From NCBI RefSeq assembly GCF_013761005.1, contig NZ_JACDUS010000012.1, positions 52,849 through 116,848 on the forward strand: DNA of 64,000 nucleotides, in the 5' to 3' direction. This document shows positions 43,948 through 51,798 of the stretch, one piece after another; the first letter of the stretch is position 1, and each line of letters opens with the position of its first letter. The notes beneath the pieces were generated by a model. The model was not told where the DNA came from. It searched no databases and saw only the letters and a list, made by a program, of their open reading frames with translations. The translations under genes were made by a program, and so were the position numbers. This stretch comes from Desulfosalsimonas propionicica (GTDB taxonomy: Bacteria; Desulfobacterota; Desulfobacteria; Desulfobacterales; Desulfosalsimonadaceae).

Positions 43948-45210
43948 TTAAAGCTGACTTTCCCTTAAGGACTTGAAGACGACATCAAAAAAGTTGATGG
44001 ATACTTTTTGAAGACGTTCAAACATGCATACTGCCAGGTCAAGGGACTCTATGTTTTGATCAACTGCATTTTTAATTTGTCTGAGATCTGTGGAAAGATA
44101 CCCCATATTTCCAACTATAAAGGAAAGCATCCCAGGGCGGGCCACTAATTTTTCTATTTTTTCAAGAAGTTTTATTCTTTTCCACATGGACTCAAGAAAC
44201 ACCCTTATTTTATCCGGGGCATACACTTTTTTTCCGATCAGCCAACTGACTGAAACAAATTCCAGTCCGGAAGCGGCAATTCTAGAGTTGCTCAGCTCGC
44301 TTTTCATATTTCTAATGATTTTGCTTGCAGCCTGGCCGGAAACAACTTGGAGGTTGCTTACCTTCTTTGGATTAGACAAATGATGTTGGGGGGCTTTCCT
44401 TAACGCCTCGGAAAGCTCCCCCAACAGAACGTTTGTTAAAAAATCATTGGCATCCTTGTAATCCGGGTGTTCCAGATGAGGCCCCATAAGATAAAAGCAT
44501 CCTTTGTTATACGGGACCCTTATCACTGCGGCTTTCCTGATTAAAGTGTGTTCAGCCGTTTCCCGGTTAACCAGAAATGAAGTTTTATTTGTAAAATCAT
44601 CATAATAAGCGACAATATGTTCCGGGTGGTCATAAGTCATTCCCGGTCCACCATACAAAGGGGCATTAAACTCTATGACGTCATTGTCGTAGAGATTATT
44701 CGCCACTTTCAGATTAACCGCTTCCCTGACAGGATGAAAAAGGTAATCACACCCGTATAAAACAAATGATTTGTAGCTCTGGCGTAAAGTTTCAGGGAGC
44801 AGTTTAGCCAAATTCGTTATTTTTACATTAACGAAGTTAAACAAATTCAAAGGTTCCTTTGAAGAATTCATCGGAAGGTATGCCCCTGCGCAGGAGCCAA
44901 TATAAATCCCCCCATTTTCTACAAAGCTTTGAATTTGATATGCTCCATCTTTTTTCAGAGCTTCAGCGACTGCAAAAGTGTCTCCTCCAGAGACTATCAA
45001 GACATCCAATGCCTTTAAGTAATCTTTTTGCCGGATCAATTCCTCATCAAGAAAAGAAAGATTCAAAAATTCTTTTTTTTGAAACAGATCCACAAACCAC
45101 AACCAGGAGTGAGATGCCCCTTTTCCTGCATAAATTCCTATTTTCGCCTTACGTAGTCCTTCGCAAGCGAAATTTTGCAATGGGAAAAAATGAGATTCCT
45201 TGGATTCCAT
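43948..45210 (-). CDS. BPL_N (glutamine-amidotransferase-like) domain protein
   Basis: A 420-residue protein whose N-terminal half (about 20-270) is a class-I-glutamine-amidotransferase-like BPL_N domain: IGIYAGKGASHSW, DVLIVSGGDTFAVAEAL and the nucleophile elbow GGIYIGSCAGAYLPM (Cys near residue 117), with YNKGCFYLMGPHLEHPDY supplying a candidate His. The C-terminal 150 residues are helical and Leu/Lys-rich with no recognised fold. Biotin-protein-ligase N-terminal-like domains in bacteria are poorly understood. It follows the AOR-like gene by 75 bases on the same strand, so it may share its function, but nothing in the sequence proves that. Confidence 0.75.
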   Translation of the reverse strand: MESKESHFFPLQNFACEGLRKAKIGIYAGKGASHSWLWFVDLFQKKEFLNLSFLDEELIRQKDYLKALDVLIVSGGDTFAVAEALKKDGAYQIQSFVENGGIYIGSCAGAYLPMNSSKEPLNLFNFVNVKITNLAKLLPETLRQSYKSFVLYGCDYLFHPVREAVNLKVANNLYDNDVIEFNAPLYGGPGMTYDHPEHIVAYYDDFTNKTSFLVNRETAEHTLIRKAAVIRVPYNKGCFYLMGPHLEHPDYKDANDFLTNVLLGELSEALRKAPQHHLSNPKKVSNLQVVSGQAASKIIRNMKSELSNSRIAASGLEFVSVSWLIGKKVYAPDKIRVFLESMWKRIKLLEKIEKLVARPGMLSFIVGNMGYLSTDLRQIKNAVDQNIESLDLAVCMFERLQKVSINFFDVVFKSLRESQL

Positions 45211-45285
45211 GCCAGTAAAAACGTCTTTCTATCTTGTGTTTTCGTTCACTAATATTTATTTGGATCAAAGTCGATTGAATCCAGG

Positions 45286-46605
45286 TTAAGCCGGTTCGCT
45301 AACATAGCTAACGACTTCGTTTAATGCCTCTAAGCCAATATCAAGATCAGTGCCAATATTGGCCAGCTCCAAAAGATTTTCTTCTGTGATTTCAGGGGAC
45401 ATAAGGATAAACAAAGGGTGAATGCCGAAGATAAGGGCAATCGCCTGTCTTCTTTCCCACCAAGATATCACTTCATCGCGATCGTCAGAGAGGCCAAAGT
45501 CGTTGAAGATCGGTTTAAGGGGTGCCCAAGGGCTAAATACGGCTTTGCCCTCATATTCGAGGGTGCCTGTCAACCCATCAAAAGCTCCCTGGAGTTCATC
45601 CAATGAACTTTTGCCGGAAAGCGTTGTAACAGCCAGTGGATCAATGCCGTATTTGGCGCATGCTTTCAGAAATCGGCCAGCATTTTCCGCAGACAAACCC
45701 AAATTTTTACAACTGTTCAGGGCGTTAATATCTGTGACAAGTACACCGGGTTCTTGAACCTTTGTTTCTTCAACAAGGTTGGGGTCTTCGTCCATAAACA
45801 AGCCGGTAATGGTTGCATAGGGCGTAAAATAATCGGCACTGTGCCTATGCACAATAGGGGCCAGCCACTCGGAGAGGTCATGGTTTCCAATAGCATCCCC
45901 CAATTCGCCAATACCCTTTTTGCTGATGAAATCGTTTTTCTTAATGTCTTTCAGAATTTCAAGGGAGCGGGAAAGAAAACTCTCAGGATCTGCAGCGTCT
46001 AAAAGACCCATTCCCCTGAAAGCAAATCCTTTCAAATTTTTGCTTCCAAAAATTTTTCCTATCCCAAATCGATCCGGGCTGCTCCAATGATTAAAGCAGA
46101 CTTGAGCCTGGTCTAATTGGTTTTCACCTGCCTTGCCGATCAGCATAGTTTGTAGAAGATCATCACCGGCAAAGCCCCTAAGGTAGTCTGTCGATTCCCA
46201 GACATCCTTTCCCCAAATATTGCTTGCATCCATGATATCCGCCACCCCATCATGTATCCACAGATAAACCGGGGAGTTCGCGGCGCCTTTCACTACAATG
46301 TAATCATATCCGGAGTACTTGATTTCAACACCGACCTTAAAAATAACAGGGCAGTGACAGATTTTCCCGGTAACAGGGCTCTTTGCGGTCATGACACTCG
46401 TTGCGGAAGCGGGATAGGTTGTCCCGGTGAGCAGGCCAGTACCAATTACAATGGGATCATCGTCCTGATATTTTTCATAAAGGTATTTGGTGATGCCTGC
46501 CCCACCGATTTTGCTCGATACCAGGCTTTCTTCCACTTCTTCTTCCTCGGATTCTGATGTCGCCAAATCAACAATTAAAATTTTATCGGTTGATAAGTAT
46601 TCCAT
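45286..46605 (-). CDS. Short aldehyde:ferredoxin oxidoreductase (AOR) relative lacking cluster cysteines
   Basis: A 439-residue protein clearly related to tungsten AORs over its N-terminal domain (VDLATSESE, GGAGITKYLYEKY, GTGLLTGTTYPASAT, TAKSPVTGK, YSGYDYIVVKGAANSPVYLWIHDG, IWGKDVWESTDYLRG, KIFGSKNLKGFAFRG). True AORs are about 600-700 residues and carry a CxxCxxxC triad plus a distant Cys for a [4Fe-4S] cluster next to the pterin. Here the triad region reads HRHSADYFTPYATITG, with no cysteines, and the C-terminal domain is shortened. It may bind pterin but cannot hold the usual cluster, so it is probably a partner subunit or altered enzyme. A two-cluster ferredoxin gene precedes it by 20 bases. 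Confidence 0.8.
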   Translation of the reverse strand: MEYLSTDKILIVDLATSESEEEEVEESLVSSKIGGAGITKYLYEKYQDDDPIVIGTGLLTGTTYPASATSVMTAKSPVTGKICHCPVIFKVGVEIKYSGYDYIVVKGAANSPVYLWIHDGVADIMDASNIWGKDVWESTDYLRGFAGDDLLQTMLIGKAGENQLDQAQVCFNHWSSPDRFGIGKIFGSKNLKGFAFRGMGLLDAADPESFLSRSLEILKDIKKNDFISKKGIGELGDAIGNHDLSEWLAPIVHRHSADYFTPYATITGLFMDEDPNLVEETKVQEPGVLVTDINALNSCKNLGLSAENAGRFLKACAKYGIDPLAVTTLSGKSSLDELQGAFDGLTGTLEYEGKAVFSPWAPLKPIFNDFGLSDDRDEVISWWERRQAIALIFGIHPLFILMSPEITEENLLELANIGTDLDIGLEALNEVVSYVSEPA

Positions 46606-46625
46606 GGCACGCTCCTTCTATCTTT

Positions 46626-46985
46626 TTATTCTTCACAAGTAATCGCATCCACGGGACAGATTACTACGCACAGAGGGCCATAATCCTCCATCTCTTCACA
46701 TAGATCACAACCTTCCCTAAGAAGTATTGGTTTTGCTGACGCATCTGCTTCTTTATCAGGATCGGCCTCTTCACCTATTCGGCTAATGTCAATGCCTTCT
46801 GGACGCGCTGTAATCAAATTTTCTTCTTCCTTAAGAAGAACACCAAAGTAATCCTTTTTTTCACGCGCTCGGTAGGCCATAATTGAGGAAGATAGAAAAG
46901 CGAATCCATCATCTCTGTGAAAACTGCATGCCATTTCACATGCCATGCAATTGATACATTTTAAAGCGTCAATTCGGATATTCAT
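46626..46985 (-). CDS. 2[4Fe-4S] ferredoxin with internal insertion, AOR-associated
   Basis: A 119-residue ferredoxin. The first motif is CINCMACEMAC (CX2CX2CX3C) near residues 10-20; the second is CDLC followed after nine residues by CVVICP (CX2CX9CX3CP) near the C-terminus. The 65 residues between them are longer than in clostridial ferredoxins and acidic (EEADPDKEADASAK). This layout is seen in electron-transfer subunits that accompany AOR-type or molybdopterin enzymes. It begins with GAGGAAAGAAA upstream and ends 20 bases before the AOR-like gene, so the pair probably forms a complex, although the AOR partner lacks its own cluster. Confidence 0.85.
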   Translation of the reverse strand: MNIRIDALKCINCMACEMACSFHRDDGFAFLSSSIMAYRAREKKDYFGVLLKEEENLITARPEGIDISRIGEEADPDKEADASAKPILLREGCDLCEEMEDYGPLCVVICPVDAITCEE

Positions 46986-47050
46986 TTTCTTTCCTCGCCT
47001 GTTTAATGAGTTTTATTGAAGAAAGTCAATTTAATTATCGGAAATCCAAC

Positions 47051-47479
47051 TTATAGACTGTCCATCTTGCTTAAGAGCTTCTTTTGTTTTTTTTCAAGCT
47101 GCTGTAAGGCTGATGCCACTTCAGGGTGAGATTTCATCTTCTTTGCCGCTTCCCTGTAGTAATTAAGGTTGCGTTCCTCAATTTTACGTGCAGTTTCGAC
47201 AACTGCACCAGGGTCTGCAGCATTTACACCACTTAGATTAACGAGAAAGCGATCCCGGGTAAAACCCTCTACCGGCTCCAGAATCATTTCTGCGACATTT
47301 TCCCTGCGCACCCTCTGGACCTGTTTAATTTGCTTTTCTTTTTCCTTTATCAATTCGTAAAGAAAGGATTTCACTTCACCCTCCGGTAATTGCGATGTCC
47401 CCTGGAGGTAAAAGTCCTTATTTTCTGTTTCAATCGTTTCGGCGAACGTTAAAATGACTCCAAAACCCTTCAATGGCAT
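47051..47479 (-). CDS. Ferritin/rubrerythrin-like helical protein
   Basis: A 142-residue, almost fully helical protein resembling the rubrerythrin four-helix fold: helix 1 FAETIETENKDFYLQ, helix 2 SFLYELIKEKEKQIKQVQRV, helix 3 ARKIEERNLNYYREAAKKM and helix 4 ASALQQLEKKQKKLLSKM. The usual diiron ligands (ExxH in helices 2 and 4) are not all there; Gln and Lys stand where His is expected, so metal binding is doubtful. It sits 65 bases before the ferredoxin and AOR-like genes, on the same strand, and begins with GAGGACAACAAC. A role in protecting or assembling the neighbouring oxidoreductase is a guess. Confidence 0.6.
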   Translation of the reverse strand: MPLKGFGVILTFAETIETENKDFYLQGTSQLPEGEVKSFLYELIKEKEKQIKQVQRVRRENVAEMILEPVEGFTRDRFLVNLSGVNAADPGAVVETARKIEERNLNYYREAAKKMKSHPEVASALQQLEKKQKKLLSKMDSL

Positions 47480-47705
47480 GTTGTTGTCCTCACAATAAGG
47501 TTTGTTTTAAGCGCAGTTAAATGCCAATCGCTTTTGTTGTATTTCATTCTCGGAAAAATCATTTAATTTTTATGCGAGTTTATATTTCAAGCCTTCCCCG
47601 CACCATAAAGGCAAGCAAGCAGGGCAAAAATCCCACAAAAGCAAATATCTAATTAAATGGTTTTGTTTGGATTAATGCCCCTTCAAAAAAACATTTCTAT
47701 TTTAA

Positions 47706-49160
47706 TCAAAACCAGCGTTCAATAAGTACTTTGGTGTCAGTGAAAAATTGAAAAATTTCCTGGCCGTGCCCCTTGATATCACCAAAGAATGATTCCCCGG
47801 CACCGCCAAACGGGAAAAAGCTCATTGGGGCGGCAATGCCTATATTAATACCGATCATACTTGGCTTGACATTATATTTAAATTTTCGCACGGCACCGCC
47901 GTCTTGGGTATAAATGCAAGCCGCATTGGCGAAACCACGTGAATTGGCCAATTCAATCGCCTCATCAAGGGTTTTTACACGCACAATGCTTACAACAGGA
48001 CCGAATATCTCATCTTTCGCGATGGTCATATCCGGGGTAACATGATCAAATATTGTCGGGCCTACATAATATCCATCAGGATATCCCTCAACCTGGCAGT
48101 TTCTGCCATCAAGGATGAGTTCGGCGCCTTCTTCTATTCCCTTTTCGATATACCCAAGAACTTTTTTCTTGTGCTCTTCACTCACCACAGGACCCATATC
48201 AACATCTTCATTTAATGGGTCTCCTATTTTCATGGCTTTCACCCGCTCGACATATTTATTTATAAAATCATCGGCGTTATCCCCAACTGGCACCAGGATA
48301 GAGCCGGAAAGGCATCTCTGTCCCGCACATCCAAAAAAGGAAGTAATCAATGAGGGCATACTGGCTTCCAGATTTGCGTCTGGCATAACAGCAACGATAT
48401 TTTTAGCCCCCCCCAGGGACTGTACACGCTTTCCTGTTTCTCCACATCTTTTGTAGATGTATTTTGCAGTTGGGGTAGACCCCACAAACGATACACCCTG
48501 AATATTCGGATTGTCTAGTATGCCATTTACGACATCCTTTGACCCGTGAACCATATTGATGACCCCATTGGGAAAACCAACATCATCTATTACTTCAAAA
48601 ATTTTCGTCTGAGTCATGGGAACTTGCTCTGAAGGCTTCACAAGATAAGTGTTGCCTGTGACGACTGCATAGGGAAGAAACCACCAGGGGACCATAGCAG
48701 GAAAATTGTATGGGGGAATACACGCGAAAACTCCCAAAGGCTGTCTGTGGCCGGCGCAGTCGATTCCCCTTGCAATATCCTCAATTGTGTACCCGCACTG
48801 CATAGTGGTGACTCCGGTGCAGTGCTCTACATTTTCTATCATCCTGCGGACTTCGCCACGGGCTTCGTCTATCGCTTTACCCAGCTCGGTGGTGAGAGTT
48901 TTTGAAATATCCTCAAAATTTTCTTCAAAGGCATCTTTTAGCCGGAAAAAATATCTGGCGCGGGCCAGGGGAGGAGTCGTTCTCCAGGCCTCAAACGCTT
49001 CCTGGGCGGCATTAACAGCTTGGTCTACCTCTTTCGCTGTCGAATAAGGTACCTCTGCTATCATTTCGCCGGTAGCTGAACACGTAATGTTTCCGATTTC
49101 AGTAGATTCAGATTCAACCCATTCTCCGTCAATGTAATTCTTCAGTTTTGTTACTGCCAT
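47706..49160 (-). CDS. mmsA: CoA-acylating methylmalonate-semialdehyde-type dehydrogenase
   Basis: A 484-residue aldehyde dehydrogenase of the MmsA/IolA subgroup, which oxidises malonate- or methylmalonate-semialdehyde to acetyl- or propionyl-CoA. Diagnostic points: catalytic Cys in FGCAGQRCLSGS, the general-base Glu of ordinary ALDHs replaced (QSLGGAKNIVAVMPDA), IPPYNFPAMVPWWFLPYAV and the tail FFGDIKGHGQEIFQFFTDTKV, characteristic of this group. AAGAAAGGAAAG precedes the ATG. It lies between the arginase-like gene and the ferritin-like gene on the same strand. Its presence suggests that the pathway produces a short-chain semialdehyde from the demethylated substrate, but the exact aldehyde is not known. 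Confidence 0.9.
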   Translation of the reverse strand: MAVTKLKNYIDGEWVESESTEIGNITCSATGEMIAEVPYSTAKEVDQAVNAAQEAFEAWRTTPPLARARYFFRLKDAFEENFEDISKTLTTELGKAIDEARGEVRRMIENVEHCTGVTTMQCGYTIEDIARGIDCAGHRQPLGVFACIPPYNFPAMVPWWFLPYAVVTGNTYLVKPSEQVPMTQTKIFEVIDDVGFPNGVINMVHGSKDVVNGILDNPNIQGVSFVGSTPTAKYIYKRCGETGKRVQSLGGAKNIVAVMPDANLEASMPSLITSFFGCAGQRCLSGSILVPVGDNADDFINKYVERVKAMKIGDPLNEDVDMGPVVSEEHKKKVLGYIEKGIEEGAELILDGRNCQVEGYPDGYYVGPTIFDHVTPDMTIAKDEIFGPVVSIVRVKTLDEAIELANSRGFANAACIYTQDGGAVRKFKYNVKPSMIGINIGIAAPMSFFPFGGAGESFFGDIKGHGQEIFQFFTDTKVLIERWF

Positions 49161-49281
49161 TTTGGTCTTTCCTTTCTTTTTGGGAAGAATATTTGATTTC
49201 TTTTATTATTCTTCAGGTCATTATTATAAAAATTGGTCTTAAATCTGGATTAGATATTGCATTCTCAATAACCGTTAAATC

Positions 49282-50394
49282 TTATTGTTTATTTTTGATG
49301 CGTTGCTTAGTTCCGATTTTTTTGATTATCTCTGCAGCAATTTCATATGTTTTATCTTTACCGTTATGAGATTGTTCACCAGCTTTTCTCGGGTTTATCT
49401 CGACAATATCCATGCCAGCCAGTTTTACATTTCGGTTGAAAACTTCACAGATTTCATTGATAAGCTGAAATATCATTCGCTCATCTAATCCCTTCCAGTT
49501 AAGAAATCTAACCCCATTTACAGCATTGGCGGCGCCAATATCCATGTCAACAGAAATATATACATAAGCCGTTGAAATGTTACTGATTATCGTTTTGAGT
49601 TTATTAAATCCGAACTGACAATCTTTTTTGGTTACGATTTTACATCCTTTTCGTTTTAATGAGCTAAATGCAGATGTATATCTTTGGATTCTATCGTCTT
49701 TTATGCGAAATGTTTTTTTCTCGGGATAATCTGAAACGCCCATAATAAAAAGGTTTTGGGGAATGACATCGTCACTTTGCAGCATATGATAAAGGAAGGA
49801 ACTGGCATTGTAGGAATCCGGTCGATCGTAAAGATAAGGGTCCTTTGGATCATATACAGATGAAGGGTTTATATCAATATCGTACTGTATTGCATCTGCA
49901 TGTGCAGACATGGGGATGGCATCGGTATGCGTGTCAATGACCAAAAGCGAAACATTTTCCTTCCCGTAGTAATCCGAGACGGCTTTGTAAGCACCCCCTG
50001 TTAGTGAATGGTCAATGCCTACCAAGCAAGGTATACCGGAGGAGGGAAGAATCTCACCTGTTACAAACGATCTAACCTTTTGTGCCATTTCCAGGCAACC
50101 ACCCTTATCAATAAAGGCGGTAAAGTTTTTTGTTGTTAGACTTGAACGATCCTCTGCTGCAGGATTGGGTAACAACCAGGACGGCACTTCAATTTTGCCA
50201 GCCTCGCGGAAATCAAACTGATATTCCTTGTTTCGCAAAATTTCCAGCACGCCGTCGAGTGGATCAGGATTTTTTTGCAACGCTCCCATCCCATTGCATT
50301 TTTCCTGTATGGAATCATACTGCTCGTCGCAATCAAAAGGACATCCAAAAAAATATATCTGTTGATCCACGGAACCCGGCATGGAAAGATTCAT
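49282..50394 (-). CDS. Divergent ureohydrolase (arginase/agmatinase fold)
   Basis: A 370-residue member of the arginase/agmatinase/formiminoglutamase superfamily. All six Mn ligands are visible: His in GIDHSLTGG, Asp/His/Asp in IDTHTDA, and two Asp in SVDMDIGAA; DIVEINP near the end is the conserved C-terminal motif. The usual SxDxDxxDPxxxP signature is altered (SVDMDIGAANAVNGV) and the N-terminus is longer, so the substrate is probably not arginine; guanidino acids, formimino-glutamate or another C=N bond are possible. Start codon is uncertain, since the GGG before the first ATG is close and a second ATG lies four codons later. It is flanked by the Fe-S protein and the ALDH gene on the same strand. 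Confidence 0.78.
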   Translation of the reverse strand: MNLSMPGSVDQQIYFFGCPFDCDEQYDSIQEKCNGMGALQKNPDPLDGVLEILRNKEYQFDFREAGKIEVPSWLLPNPAAEDRSSLTTKNFTAFIDKGGCLEMAQKVRSFVTGEILPSSGIPCLVGIDHSLTGGAYKAVSDYYGKENVSLLVIDTHTDAIPMSAHADAIQYDIDINPSSVYDPKDPYLYDRPDSYNASSFLYHMLQSDDVIPQNLFIMGVSDYPEKKTFRIKDDRIQRYTSAFSSLKRKGCKIVTKKDCQFGFNKLKTIISNISTAYVYISVDMDIGAANAVNGVRFLNWKGLDERMIFQLINEICEVFNRNVKLAGMDIVEINPRKAGEQSHNGKDKTYEIAAEIIKKIGTKQRIKNKQ

Positions 50395-50436
50395 CCCTTG
50401 TTTCTGCTTTATTGATAAACGGCACTTTATTTAATG

Positions 50437-51747
50437 TTATAGAGCCATATCCAAAAGCTCTACCAAGTCGTAAAGCCGCATTGGGCTTTTGACTCTTTTT
50501 GCTCCCTGATTTAAATTATAGTGACAGAAAGGACAGATAGACACCATTTGCTCAGCTCCTGTGCTTTCGCCCTCTTCTATGCGAAGACTTGCATTTTTGG
50601 CTGCCCAGTCAGGATAACCTGTCATAACACCGCCACCGCCACCGCAGCAGTATGAATTGTTGCGTATCCGTTCCATCTCTCTGAAGTCAATATCAGGGAT
50701 GGACTGCAGCATTTCACGCGGTATATCGAAAAGGCAGTTATCATCTTTTTTTCGAAGGTAGGCCCCCTGCCATGCTTCTGATCCATCCTCGTCGATCTCA
50801 AATTCAGAAAGATGTCTTCCGGTATGGCAGGGATCATGGTAAGTGACTTTCCAGGGCAATTCTTTAGTAAACTTCATTTTTCCTTCTTTGAAGAAATTAT
50901 AAAGTAATTCTACTGTATGAATTACCTGGATGCCATCCATTAACTCATCATATTCTTCAGAAAGTTTATAGTCCTTTTTTATGGCTCGATAGCAGCCTGC
51001 ACATGAAGTAACGATGGTATTAACCCCATGATTGTCATGAAGATCCTTGAATAGGCGCAAATTGTGCTCCGCGACCCTTTTAAATTCTTCATGATCGCCT
51101 ATCCGCATTGCTGTCGATCCACAACATACCTCATTTTCTCCCAGAATTCCAAAATCCAGGCCAAGCTTCTGAAAAATGGAAGCTGTTGCAACCGGAAGAT
51201 TTCTGACAGGAACATTAAGTGCTCCTGTACATCCGACATAATAAAGAATAGGCGCATCCTCCTTCATTATGTCTTTAATGGGAGCTTTTGCCTTCTTAAA
51301 CGGCCTTGTCCAGTCAGTTCTCATTCTGCGCGGTCCCTGATAAGGATTGTCAAAACTCCTCATGGACTTGGCAATTACCTTTTGAGCAGGCATTGGGCCC
51401 ACCCCTTCGTCCACAGCTTTGCGCCTCATGGATTCAATGATTTCTGGAATGAAAGGTTTATGATCCAGTTCACATTGTTCCTGACAACCGGCGCACACTG
51501 TACACTTGTATACGTCATTCAGGAGGTCTTCGTTCCATTCCAGATCACCGTTTATAATTCCCCTGGCAAAGGCCACCTTCCCTTTGGATGCAATATTGCC
51601 TTCAAAACCAAATTCTACCCCTGCTGGGCAGATCTGTCCAAAAAAGGGCGGAGGGCCAAAATCGTAGGCTACTTTACAGTTTCCGCATGCAGTGCATCTC
51701 CATATTTTGTCTTCTAACTCTTCCAGCGAAGGAATATTCCATTTCAT
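50437..51747 (-). CDS. GlcF/HdrD-like Fe-S protein with two CCG domains
   Basis: A 436-residue Fe-S subunit. Ferredoxin-like Cys sets near residues 17-40 (CTACGNC, later ICPAG) and 82-92 (CTVCAGCQEQC) precede two CCG domains: CTGALNV with EVCCGSTAMRIGD and SCAGC, then HDPCHTGRH with YCCGGGGGVMTGYP and ICPFC. The first ferredoxin motif is irregular, with the fourth Cys far away. It is transcribed directly after the GlcD-like flavoprotein (51 bases), the standard pairing for 2-hydroxyacid oxidations (D-lactate/glycolate dehydrogenase type), and would accept electrons from its FAD. AGGAGGTTATT precedes the ATG. Confidence 0.88.
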   Translation of the reverse strand: MKWNIPSLEELEDKIWRCTACGNCKVAYDFGPPPFFGQICPAGVEFGFEGNIASKGKVAFARGIINGDLEWNEDLLNDVYKCTVCAGCQEQCELDHKPFIPEIIESMRRKAVDEGVGPMPAQKVIAKSMRSFDNPYQGPRRMRTDWTRPFKKAKAPIKDIMKEDAPILYYVGCTGALNVPVRNLPVATASIFQKLGLDFGILGENEVCCGSTAMRIGDHEEFKRVAEHNLRLFKDLHDNHGVNTIVTSCAGCYRAIKKDYKLSEEYDELMDGIQVIHTVELLYNFFKEGKMKFTKELPWKVTYHDPCHTGRHLSEFEIDEDGSEAWQGAYLRKKDDNCLFDIPREMLQSIPDIDFREMERIRNNSYCCGGGGGVMTGYPDWAAKNASLRIEEGESTGAEQMVSICPFCHYNLNQGAKRVKSPMRLYDLVELLDMAL

Positions 51748-51798
51748 AATAACCTCCTAAAATTGTATTTGAATGGGCCACACTGACAAATGAATTAG

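Noticed and set aside
45351..45370. Sigma-54-like sequence on the minus strand inside the AOR-like gene
   Set aside because: Lies within coding sequence and the -12 element is TTGA instead of TTGC; no gene starts nearby.
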